Positions 46,704 through 56,403 of a stretch of DNA of 64,000 nt are shown one piece after another. The stretch covers positions 10,037,118 to 10,101,117 of the forward strand of contig WNKI01000001.1 of NCBI GenBank assembly GCA_015350385.1, read 5' to 3'. How positions within the stretch are numbered: the first letter of the stretch is position 1; every line of letters starts with the position of its first letter. The notes beneath the pieces were generated by a model. It did no database searches. It saw only the letters and a program-made list of their open reading frames with translations, and was not told the origin of the DNA. Origin of the DNA: Aculops lycopersici (taxonomy: Eukaryota; Arthropoda; Arachnida; Trombidiformes; Eriophyidae). A program made the position numbers and the translations under genes.

Positions 46704-47403
46704 CTGACAGATTGATTTCGACGTTGGAGCTCGCTTGTAACAGAGTTGTTATTCTGTAAGGTAGAGTTGGAGCCTCTAATTGGACGAGTGTCTTGGTGTT
46801 TCTCTTGAGCCTTAGGAGCGCTCGATAGATTCACGAGTCTATTTTCGACGGCGCTACCAGTCGAGTTATCACTGAGTCCATTGTCGTCCTCATCTTGCTC
46901 GCCATCATCGTCGTCCTCTTGGTCGCGATCGTGATCCTCCTCGTTATCAGTGTTTGTGGCTTTATTGTCAAGCTCGCTAGCTTTTGTCATTCTTTGGCCG
47001 GTTCTTAAGCGCCTCTGGCGCAACGAATCGTTGCTCGACCTGCGCGCCTTCGAGGCGTTAATCTTGGCGCCAGTGTCTCGTCGATCTTGGCGCCGCTCAA
47101 CACCAGCTCTTTTCGGCGTTTGGTCTGCGTCATCTCCGCAGGTATCCTTTTTGTTGTTTGCCCCAATGCCACACTTTACTTGGTTAGAGTCGCCCTTTGT
47201 GAGCATGTTTTTGGAGAGCTGCGGACTCGGCAGGAAGTTCTCTCTCGCCGGCGCGCCTATCAGGTGAGCCCAGGAACTCTGATCCCGCGGCTGGCCTTGC
47301 CTCGTGTCCAGTTGGTCCATAACGCGCAGCCAGATGGGACAGCAAATTTGCTGCTGCTGCTGCTGCTGCATTAGAAGCGTTGCATTGCTCTCACAGACTT
47401 CAC
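46704..47403 (-). CDS. wake: wide awake, upstream exon (Asp/Glu-rich)
   Basis: 700 bp: two bases, 232 codons and two bases. The acceptor has a long CTC-rich tract, a CACTAAC branch-point-like string and then GGAATCAG. The donor is GTCAG|GTGAGT. It encodes EVCESNATLLM, a Gln run, WLRVMDQLDTRQ, and an acidic stretch (EEDHDRDQEDDDDGEQDED). Phases fit the exon at 48016 (one base, completing Gly) and the exon at 42761 (completing Arg). An internal ATG at 47371 could serve as a start in a shorter isoform. Membership in wake rests on these phases and not on homology. Confidence 0.6.
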
Positions 47404-48015
47404 CTGATTCCAGTTAGTGGGTGGAGGAGGAGGAGGAGGAGCGGCGAAGAAGAGTACCGAATTAGAAGTTTATTTTGGGATTTTACTTTCTCACTTCAGG
47501 AGATAGCCTCAGTAGCGGTTGCGCGAAAGCCAAGTGAGCAGTCCGGTGAAATCGGATAGTTTCGCTTTCATTTCCGCTCGCCGCTCCACTACTGTTTCCA
47601 ATTTTACATCCGCCTCCCTGCTTCTCGGTTACTCTCCTGCTGGCCAGTTCCCTCGAGAATGGCGGGCGCACAAACACGAGACTCACGGGCGGAGGTTGAC
47701 GTGTCACCGTTCGGCAGAAGGAGAGAGAGAGAGCGAGTGAGAATCTTTTGCGGTGCAATTCATTAAAGGAAACAAATAGCCAGACGCCCACCTGTTCGGA
47801 GCAACAATCTTCGAGTTAGAGGCAAGCGAGTGTTTCGGTTGGATTCAGTGTCATGCCAACCAAGAAGCAATGCGATGCTCTGGCGAATCCAATTCAACTC
47901 GGAGGATTGATTTCCACGGTTCATTTGTCTTCTTTTTCTCGAGCAAAAGAAGTACTGTAATCGACACGTCTCGGCAACCCCACAATCACACACCGAAATT
48001 ACAATAGAAACTTAC

Positions 48016-48617
48016 CTTGGCTTGGTCGCAACGTCACCGCGGACGTCTGGTTGTAGCTGCGGTGAGTAATATCACCTCCGATCGTGTGACCGCCCGCCCG
48101 CCGGATGGGCGTGAGCAAACAGGCGAGCGGCTCGGTGGCGGGCAAAACTCGGTCGGAAAACTCAATGCGTCGGCCGGTTGGTGCCAACTCGCCGGGACTT
48201 AATCTACGCCGAGGCCTCGCCACTGCGAGCATCCGCTGGGTGGTTTCCTGGTTGGAGGTTGCGGTGGCCAAGTTGGCGGCGGCCGCAGCTGCGGCCAAAG
48301 CTCGCGCGGCCACCTGATGATCCTCTGGTGCACCGGTTGGTGCCGAAGCGTTCGAGGGCGACGTTGCCAGTTGTTGAGCTTGAGCCGAGGCGGCGGAGAC
48401 GGCGGCAACGCCAAGTGTGCTGCATAACATTGTGGGCAAAGTGAATGCTCGCCGCACCGGATCCCTAAATTTGCGCGACCTCCTATTCGACGGGCCGCCC
48501 TTGCCGCCGCCTCCAGCGCCGCCGCCTCCCGAGAGGTTGTCGTTATCGTGGTCATTGTCGTCATTTTGGCCGGAGCTTCGTTTTCGCGACGAGTAGCCGC
48601 CGGTTGCGCCGAGGCCA
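48016..48617 (-). CDS. wake: wide awake, 5'-most exon recognised
   Basis: The frame ends at donor CCAAG|GTAAGT in the phase needed by the exon at 47403. It reads upstream through RRSRKFRDPVRRAFTLPTML, preceded by Gly-rich GGGGAGGGGK and DNDHDNDN stretches, back to an acceptor-like AACCAG at 48618. A TAA lies further upstream in this frame and no ATG lies between, so a still earlier exon is likely. Alternatively translation starts at the in-frame ATG at 48430. The basic RKFRDPVRRAFTLP block looks constrained compared with the Ala/Ser-rich remainder. Confidence 0.5.
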
Positions 48618-50984
48618 CTGGTTTTGGTTGGTTGGTTTTGGATGGTCGAAATGGGATCCGTTGGTGAGTCAGTTGGTTAGTTTGATTAGCATTTGCGCTG
48701 ACTGAAACTAGGCGTCTCTCGCCCACTTGTTCTTGTTGACGATCTGTAACAATGAGGAAGGAGGAAATCTCGTTTGAAATACTAAGTTCGACTTGAAGAT
48801 TAAGACGAGAGGCGAGATAAGGGAGCCAATTAAACTGAACCAGCACGTCGAGCTTGAGGCCAATCAAACTTTTCTAGATTTGACTCGCTTGTTGTGGGTC
48901 AATTTGATGGGCTTTGGGGCGACCAAATTCAATGAGCTACGAGTTGAATCTAGCAAATTCAACTGTGCCGCACCGCCACTCGGCGCACCAGAGATTCCGA
49001 CTTGCTAGTTTTGGGGCGCCTTACTAAAGACCCTCAGTATAGGAAGGAGGAGAACCACTTAATGGCCGTTCAAGCGGCTTCAAGTGTCTAGGGAGTTTGT
49101 TCCAAGCCAACCAAATCATGAAGCTGCTCGCTGCTTGGCAAGACGATTGAAAGAGCAAACAAGCTGCCTAATTGAGTTGCGCGACTTAGTGGGCAGCGCG
49201 AGCCTCTTGTTATCGGGAGCAAAATTGCGACGCGATTTGGACCCAAAATATAATCATGTCGCACAACGACAATCGATTCATGCGAGACGATTTATTATAA
49301 TTTTCATCCAACTATCAATTTGCGTGATTCCAAAAGGTGGCTAGTCTTCTGTTGGGCGGGAGCGTCCATTCGATTATCCATGGGCTGAATCAACGCCCAA
49401 AGCTAATGGTCGAATGAGACGCTACGAGAATGTCGTAACGAGATGCGAGAGATTTCCATTGATTGGCCGAGAGAAAAGTTTTTTCCCCTCGTTCCCAATG
49501 GCAAAAAAGAGTCTCTCTCCAGCTGCAGCTGACTGTTGTCACTTTTTGCGACTTCAAAATTAAAACTAACGGACCGAAGAGGAGAGTACAAAGGAACAAA
49601 ACGAGAGGAGCGAGAGTTTGAACCTTCCCTCGAACGACAAAAGCGGAAGTGAAGGTTAGCGAGCAGCTGGAGTCTCAATTATCGCCAGTTGACTCGAGCA
49701 GCTTGAGTGGTTGGCTCTTCAGTCCACATGGTTGCACTGTAACTCGTGGCGTATAGAGCACCGGAAGTGGGAAAAACTAGCAAGAGTTTTGCGTGTGTTG
49801 GTTGGTTGGAGTGTAGAGAAGGGAAGCACACTTGCAGGTTGCCTTGTGACAAATTGCATCGAGTCTCAAATTAGACCTTCCATTGGAAGTCGACGGTTCA
49901 ACAGAGCAGAGAGGGAGTTGACGCTGGATTAGCTCCGGTGTAGTGGTTGAGGTTCTCGTTGTTGCTGTGGTTGGCGTCGCTCTTGTTTGTGACAGACTTA
50001 CTAGCCGGCCGCCGAGCCAACAACAAGCAACAACGGCAACCAAGAGTGGTGATCATCATTCATCACGGAGCAGCGTAATCATTTGGACTTGTATGGTCCA
50101 AGCGTTGCAACGGTTGTCTGGTCCACTTGTTAGCGAGCGAGCTCCGGTCCTCCAGAGATCCAAATTAAAACATGCAATCAGGCAGCCAAATTGCGAGGAA
50201 TAAATTTGGGGGCTAGTTGAGTGAATGTTACAATGTTAAGTGGAACAAACGGCATCATTATCATTTGGACTCAAAGTGGCGTGGTCTGGAAAGCCGGCCG
50301 TCGTTGTCATCGTTCTCTGTAGCTTTCGTCGCTGTTCGAGTCGATTTTGCATACAATTAACATCAAGTCGAGTTAAATTTGGACTGGCAAGAGACACGCA
50401 GCGCACTTGCTTCGCTTGTAGTGGATTCGTTGGAGGTGGTAGCAGTAGTTTGATTAGAAGTAGCGCCAGTCCCTGCTGGCCGCTGATTGGACTCGACGGC
50501 CGCCAGCTTCCTGTTAACTTGGCCGGTGAGCTTGGCAAAATACTACTCGTGACTGCTAGGTGCAAATGGCAAAACAAATGAATGAACGAATGAATGAATG
50601 GATTCACTGAGGGGATCAGCGACAGAGGAGGTCTCTAAACGGCTTGTCGGCGCTCATTTAGTTAACTATTGGATTCCGTGTCGGCGCCAGCTATTCACGT
50701 GGGCAAGCAGAAAACAAAGATGGAAGCCAAATCCCCTCGTTGCTCTTGCCGCCACTTCCATTTGTCGCCTCCACCAAATTGAATCTCGAACTTCGACTTT
50801 GGCCGCTGCCGCCGCAGTCACCGCGAAGACAAGCTTACGACAACGACGATGGCGACGATGATAATAACAACCCCTGGTCCCGAGCCACCGCCAACTTCCG
50901 CCTCACTTTTATCGCTTGGAACGAAATGAGCGACGCAGAATGGAACGCAACGAGAGGCAACAAAACGGAGTGAAACACAAAGAC

Positions 50985-51121
50985 TAAAACTAAGACTAAG
51001 ACTAAGACAGAGACAGAGACAGAGACAGAGACAGAGACAGAGACAGAGACAGAGACAGAGACAGAGACAGAGACAGAGACAGAGACAGAGACAGAGACAG
51101 AGACAGAGACAGAGACAGAGG
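50985..51121. repeat. (ACTAAG)n / (ACAGAG)n hexanucleotide array
   Basis: Several ACTAAG units pass directly into about nineteen perfect ACAGAG units, the longest perfect microsatellite in the window. Confidence 0.95.
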
Positions 51122-53066
51122 AAAAAGAGAGCTAAGACAAGGCAGAGTTATTTATCAAGCGTCGCTAGGGTGCGAGACGTGGAGCGGCTTGTTTGCTTTG
51201 TCATGTTTTCTTGCGTTCCCCTGCCTTTCGACTGTCGATAGGCAGGCGGCATCGTGGAGGTCTTGGTCGTGGTTGTCGCCGTTGCGGTTTTCCTCCCTCC
51301 AAGAGCAAAGATGCAAGCTGGCCCTAGGTGTCCGCGCCCTCGGAGTCCAGGCGAGCGGCTCCGCATTGACAGACTCAAACTTAACAAGCTGCCAGAAATC
51401 TGCTTCGCCAACCTTCCCTCTAACGAACAGCGCTAAAAACAATGGGAAGGTCAATGAACGCCAATGGATGTTGCTCGTCCTGCTCCCAGTGTCGCAACGA
51501 GCTGCCGATCGGGGGATTGTCTTGGCACCAATTCATCTGGCCATTCATCTACTGAATGAATGGCCGCGGCTGTCACGTGCATTCAGATCCGCTGCATTCT
51601 ATCACATCGGCAACCGGCAGCTGGCATTCCGAATGCCGACTGCCAGCTGACAGCCCGCAGCCCGCCAAACTGGCGGATCGAGCCGATGGCTAGATAAATG
51701 GATAGATCGATCAATTGACTTGCGCGCTTTGGGAAGCGGAAATGGCGAGCTTAGTGCGACACGTGAATCATTTGGCGTGAAAATCTCGCTACTCGTTTCT
51801 CGTGCGAAGGACAATTTGTGATAGCCAATGAAATGAGAATGCTAGATTTTATACTCTCAGCTGAAGCCGGAAGTGGCGAAAACTAGAACAAATCACATGG
51901 CGACACGACCAATCAAGTCGACCAAAAGGAATTTCAAATCCAAACTCCAAGATCCAATTTCTACTTACTGCTTGTCGTCCTGCCTCTTTGGCTTCTTCAG
52001 TAGGCGTTTTAAATTACAAACTATGAACACGGCGCGCTGGAAGGTTATCGCCTTGTCCTCTGAACCCTTGAAAAGTTTGTCCTTGTCCTTGTCTTTGGCC
52101 ATCTTGGCTCTTTTTTATTTGTTTATTTTCGCCTAGTTTATATTTCTATTGCTGAATGTGAAATTTGAGGCTTGAGTTTTCTGGTTTGCTTTGATCTTCC
52201 AACTTGAATTCAAAACTCACCTCCACTCGCTTTCTTCTTTATCACAAAAATCTTGAATCTTCCCTCGACTACCTGTCAGCCTGTTGTCCAAAGCGCACGG
52301 CTTTTTGTCACCCCAATCGGTCATGGTCAACTCAAAACCAACAACCTAACTCTTTCCTTCCCCTCCTTTCGGTTGGGTTACTTAACTTCAATTGGCCTTG
52401 CAACAATGAAGACTTCCGTTCTGTATGGAGGCCAGCAAACTAGCGGAACGGCAAACAAAAAAGTGTACGCTCGTCGTTGTCGCTAGATCCCGGAGGCGCG
52501 CGCATCCCTAGCGAGGAGAAGTGCGCGCACTTCTTTCTCGGTTTGTCCCTCGGCTGGTCACGATCACTTAGACAAAACTCTCCGATTGCTAGTTGGCTTG
52601 ATGTAACGTAACAACAAACTTCCCCCACCTACTTGCTCTTGTCTCGTTCAATTCCCGTTACGTTACGTCGGGTTTTCGTCTCGAGGTTTCCAACTGCAAT
52701 GCGGTAGGAAATAATGCAGTTAGCTGTTGGCTGTTGCAACCAAGTGGCCGGCGTCCGCGAAATCAACTTGACATGGACGTCAAAGAGTTCGATGTGAATG
52801 CGCAATCGCAATGCAAACGAACACTACGAGCAACGACACTCGACACAACTTAACGCAATGTACGCGCTCAGCGAGTTTAGTCACGTGCGGGCCGCCTAGC
52901 GATCTCGCCAGCCAGCCAGATAGCTAGCAAGTATCAAGCTTTAGAGGCCTAGAATGGGTAACGTTTGCAGCGGCACCTATCTGCTCCGTCACATTCCATA
53001 TAGAGACAATGACAATGAGATAAACTGATGAGGCATCCTTCTATTGATCGCGGTAATTGTCATCAT

Positions 53067-53091
53067 TTTATTTACTCATCCATCTTTTATT
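53067..53091 (-). terminator. Two polyadenylation signals (MIC19-HYOU1)
   Basis: TTTATT at 53067-53072 and 53086-53091 read AATAAA on the minus strand, 53-77 bp past the HYOU1 stop codon. Confidence 0.6.
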
Positions 53092-53143
53092 ATCTAAATT
53101 TCACCTATATGTATATAAATTTCTTTTCCTCCATCTAAGATAT

Positions 53144-55864
53144 CTACAACTCAGAATGCGGCGGCTCCTTCTTCACAGTGGTTGGTTGGGGTGCCGGTGG
53201 CGGCGTGGTGGCTTGCTGGGCGCCTAGGGGATCGGGCGTCTTATCGCCGCCAGCGCTTGGCGCAGGTGTCGACTCTGAAGCTGCTGGTGGTTGCTGCTGC
53301 TGCTGCCTATCCTTGTCCTCGGCAAGTGGCTGCGACTCTTCCTCATCCACGGGTCGCGTAAACTTGCCTGTAAGGTTTCCCAACGCCTCGAGGATACTCT
53401 TCGAGCTATTGTTTAAAACCTCTGCAAAATCTATGTCAGACAAATTGAATCCGAACGGAATCTCAACCGTCGGCTCGGGCTTCTGAGTCGGGGGTGGTCG
53501 TGGATGAACGAGGTCGTATAATGAGGTGTACTTCTCAGCTAATAGGGTTACATTATCCTTTTCCACTTGGTGGCCCTCCTCTAACCAATAATACGTTTCC
53601 TTTATGATCAACTCTAACTCGCTACGTTTCGCTTTGAACTGCTCGGAGGCGCTACCACTGTCGCTCGTTACATCGCCTGACTCCTCATTGTTATCCACCT
53701 CGTCGAGTTTTTGCCTACCCTCGCTGAGTAAGGATTCCAATGAGTTCATGAGAGACAAGCGTTGTAATCTTAGGTAATCCTGTTCACGAAGGCGAGCCAG
53801 TTTCTTACCAATTCTAGCCAACTCTGAAGCACCATAGATGGCATTCGGATTTGGAGTAACGGGTTCCCTAGTTGCCGGTGCGGGTGTGGTGGTGCTACTG
53901 GTAGTCGTGGTGGTACTTGTAGTTCCATCGACAACTTCTGGAGCAACGGTGGTGGTTGTAGTGGTGGTTGTAGTCGGCTTCACTTTACTTGGATCATAGC
54001 GCTTCCTCTCCTGACCGAACTCTTCTAAGGCAAACTTCTTCACTCTAAAACCGCGACCCAAACTAGCAGCTTGATAGAGAGCTGCTAGTGCGGCGCCCTC
54101 GTCGGCATTGATGGATTTGCCCAACACATCCAATTTGAAGTAGTCCATCAAAACCTGTTGAAGTTTTGGGGTCCTAGTATTACCGCCAACAATAATTACA
54201 GACTCAAATTTCTCATCTCGACTAACATCTGGCATTTCGTAGAGTTTATCCAGTAGACTAATAACACGATCTTCCATCAAATCCTTGTTTAGATCCTCAA
54301 ACTGCTGACGACTGATGGGGTGTCTAAAGTCCTTGTCGTCGATAACGTTTTCTATTCTAGCTAGATACTCGGTATTTGCACTTAAAACTCTTTTGACCTT
54401 TCCTGCCTCCTTCAGCACCTTAGAGGCTGAACGCCCGCGCTTGTAAATCTTGGCTTTGTCCATCTTGTTCTCCTTTGCAAATGTATCTATGAGATAATCC
54501 CTTAGCTTGAGTTGCATGTCGAAACCACCCAAGAATCTATCGTAAACTTGCGCGCGAATGGTCACTGTTGGTAGAGTTTCATTCTTGCTAATACCAGTCG
54601 CCTCGTCAAACTGTTCAATTAGATGGTAGTCGGCCAAAGTGGCGGAAGTCTGTGAGGCTCCTTGATCGAAGAATAGAATACTTGTTCGATTATCGCTGGC
54701 CTCGGGTAGATAGTCTTTGTGCCTATAGATTCCATAGGATAGGGCGAAGGCCGAGTTTACGTTGGTCAGTCTGAGTACATTTAGGCCAACTATTTTGGCC
54801 GCATCTAGGATAACTTGTTTCTCTTTATCGTTGAAAAATGGCGGCACCGCGACAACAACATCACCTGCCGGCTCGTTACTGTTCAATCGGCTTGCCACCT
54901 GATCGTGAGCATGCTCAAACATCATTGCGATAAGCTCAAGCGGGGTAAATGACAGGCCCTCGGGATGGTTTAGTATTATTGAGGTGGAATTTGGTTCATG
55001 ACTGGAAATGTCGGCGTAAGGGAAGCGTTGCTTGTAATGTTTCACTGATTCGTCATCGATTGTCTTTCCAACTAAATCTAAAAAGTGAGTGAAGGTTCTC
55101 TCGGGATACTTACTGGCAATATCCAAAGCTGGCTCGCCAATAAATCGCTCACCATTTGAGAAGGCCACAGCCATGGGAGTTTTACGTTGACTTTGAGCGT
55201 TCAAGACAATATCCATCTGAACTTTTGGAGCAACTAATCCAACTTTCATCCATTCACTTCCCAGATCAATTGACATTGCGCCATAACAGGAGATTGGTGT
55301 CACTAGTTGCATCAATACGCATGCGACGACAAGAAGTATCGTGGCCACTAGAGGGACATTGGTCTGCATTGAAGTCTTGAGAATCTGGCTACGCTGTTCT
55401 CGGACATATTCTCTATATTGCTCGCTAGCATCGAGACACTTCAATGGTTGGTCTTTGTTTTTCCTGTAACATGAGGCTAGATTTCTCTCAACCTCTTCAA
55501 ATATGCTCTTCTGTTTGCCGGCCATCTCCCTAGAATTTGGCTTATATTTAGCCTTCATTCTGGTCACAATATCGTCGGCCTCGGCCAAGTTCAATCCATC
55601 TTGTTGTTTTGAAGATCTTGAAGAGGTTGGAGCTTCCTGTTGTGTCGCAATGACTGGCATGGAAACGAGTGCAGGAGTTGGCGGTGGAGCCGATGCAAAA
55701 AATGAATTGTCATCGGCGTCATCTCGGTTTTCTCGACTTCTCCTGCCAGTCGAACTCTGCTTCTGGTCGGCAGTCTTCTCGGAGGAATACTTGTGCGTCA
55801 CATTGCCACTTGGATCTATCGAGAAGGATCCCGATTCGCCGGCTGCGCTTTGGTTGGAGCCCAT
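53144..55864 (-). CDS. HYOU1: Fused MIC19/CHCHD3-like protein and HYOU1 (GRP170)
   Basis: One 906-codon frame holds two proteins. Residues 1-165 resemble MIC19, a MICOS subunit of the mitochondrial intermembrane space. They show MGSNQS, a myristoylation-type start, then FSIDPSGNVT, like the VTFEADENENIT start of human MIC19, then IVTRMKAKYKPN and a CHCH-like end ASCYRKNKDQPLKCLDASEQY with Cys132 and Cys143 spaced CX10C. From Met166 (55369) follows HYOU1: a hydrophobic signal peptide (PLVATILLVVACVLMQLVTP), the Hsp70-type ATPase start AMSIDLGSEWMKVGL, RRKTP-like QRKTPMAV, VVAVPPFFNDKEKQ, and VIIVGGNTRTPKLQ, then a Thr-rich linker (about residues 630-670), a helical C-terminal domain and a KDEL-like HSEL end. 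The HYOU1 part has 741 residues against about 1,000 in human. No stop or clear intron separates the halves; they meet at ILKTS|M. HYOU1 may instead be made from Met166. The MIC19 part is shorter than usual, lacking most of the coiled coil. Confidence 0.85.
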   Translation of the reverse strand: MGSNQSAAGESGSFSIDPSGNVTHKYSSEKTADQKQSSTGRRSRENRDDADDNSFFASAPPPTPALVSMPVIATQQEAPTSSRSSKQQDGLNLAEADDIVTRMKAKYKPNSREMAGKQKSIFEEVERNLASCYRKNKDQPLKCLDASEQYREYVREQRSQILKTSMQTNVPLVATILLVVACVLMQLVTPISCYGAMSIDLGSEWMKVGLVAPKVQMDIVLNAQSQRKTPMAVAFSNGERFIGEPALDIASKYPERTFTHFLDLVGKTIDDESVKHYKQRFPYADISSHEPNSTSIILNHPEGLSFTPLELIAMMFEHAHDQVASRLNSNEPAGDVVVAVPPFFNDKEKQVILDAAKIVGLNVLRLTNVNSAFALSYGIYRHKDYLPEASDNRTSILFFDQGASQTSATLADYHLIEQFDEATGISKNETLPTVTIRAQVYDRFLGGFDMQLKLRDYLIDTFAKENKMDKAKIYKRGRSASKVLKEAGKVKRVLSANTEYLARIENVIDDKDFRHPISRQQFEDLNKDLMEDRVISLLDKLYEMPDVSRDEKFESVIIVGGNTRTPKLQQVLMDYFKLDVLGKSINADEGAALAALYQAASLGRGFRVKKFALEEFGQERKRYDPSKVKPTTTTTTTTTVAPEVVDGTTSTTTTTSSTTTPAPATREPVTPNPNAIYGASELARIGKKLARLREQDYLRLQRLSLMNSLESLLSEGRQKLDEVDNNEESGDVTSDSGSASEQFKAKRSELELIIKETYYWLEEGHQVEKDNVTLLAEKYTSLYDLVHPRPPPTQKPEPTVEIPFGFNLSDIDFAEVLNNSSKSILEALGNLTGKFTRPVDEEESQPLAEDKDRQQQQQPPAASESTPAPSAGGDKTPDPLGAQQATTPPPAPQPTTVKKEPPHSEL

Positions 55865-55990
55865 CTTGCGAGGGAAGGAGCTGCACTGATGTCCTGGCCT
55901 CTTGTACTGTTCCTTGTGTGAGAGTTACAATATCACGGCTTGAACAATAAATACTTCAAATCTAAGTGGCTTAGTTGAATCTAGTTGATG
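55865..55990 (-). promoter_or_regulatory. Short 5' flank of MIC19-HYOU1 next to an LTR
   Basis: Only about 126 bp separate the MIC19-HYOU1 start codon from the outer edge of the retrotransposon LTR, which points the other way. The proximal promoter is therefore either very compact or shared with LTR sequence. No TATA box is evident. Confidence 0.4.
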
Positions 55991-56402
55991 TGTTATAAAT
56001 AGAGATAGATGGTCCAATAATAACGAGAACTAAATGTCGTGCAAATGTCTTCCCTGGAATCACAAGGTGAGACGTATTTTGGAAGCTGACGTAGAATAAA
56101 CTCGGACGCAATGCTGAATCGTGTAAAGATTCGCCTGCCTTTCTGTGTGCAAACGTCCATAGAGTGCCCTCTGTCATGCCGTTCCCTTGCGGCGCGCATC
56201 TCGTCGACGCCCATCTACCCGACTTTAACGCTTTCCCGACGACCCGAAGCTGTATATAAACCCAACACACATAAATAAACGTAGCAGTCTTTCTCATAGT
56301 AAAACCAGTCAAAACCACTAGTCTCTACTCTCAACTTTATTTTGTACTACTGAAGTCACTGTGTGCGCAATCTTCCCTTTATTTTGTCCCCGCGGCATAA
56401 CA
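55991..56402 (+). repeat. 5' LTR (412 bp)
   Basis: Starts TGTTAT and ends ATAACA, a perfect 6-bp terminal inverted repeat of TG...CA type. It is followed after two bases by a TGG that fits a primer-binding site. It contains a TATATAAA box and an AATAAA signal in plausible positions. Assigned from these hallmarks, since the partner LTR is not in view. Confidence 0.75.
56253..56260 (+). promoter_or_regulatory. LTR TATA box
   Basis: TATATAAA, with transcription expected to start about 25-30 bp downstream. An AATAAA follows at 56274-56279. No ATG occurs between the expected start and the gag ATG at 56404. Confidence 0.65.
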
Positions 56403-56403
56403 C

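Larger units (their letters stand above)
48618..53143. other. Gene-free region between wake and MIC19-HYOU1
   Basis: About 4.5 kb with no supportable gene on either strand. It presumably holds the wake promoter, 5' non-coding exons and the HYOU1 3' UTR. It contains a long (ACAGAG)n array. The longest frame, 51189-51650 (+), has no recognisable domain and coding character is not evident. Confidence 0.45.

Noticed and set aside
51189..51650. 153-codon forward frame between wake and HYOU1
   Set aside because: No domain or homology recognised. The overlapping opposite strand is equally open.
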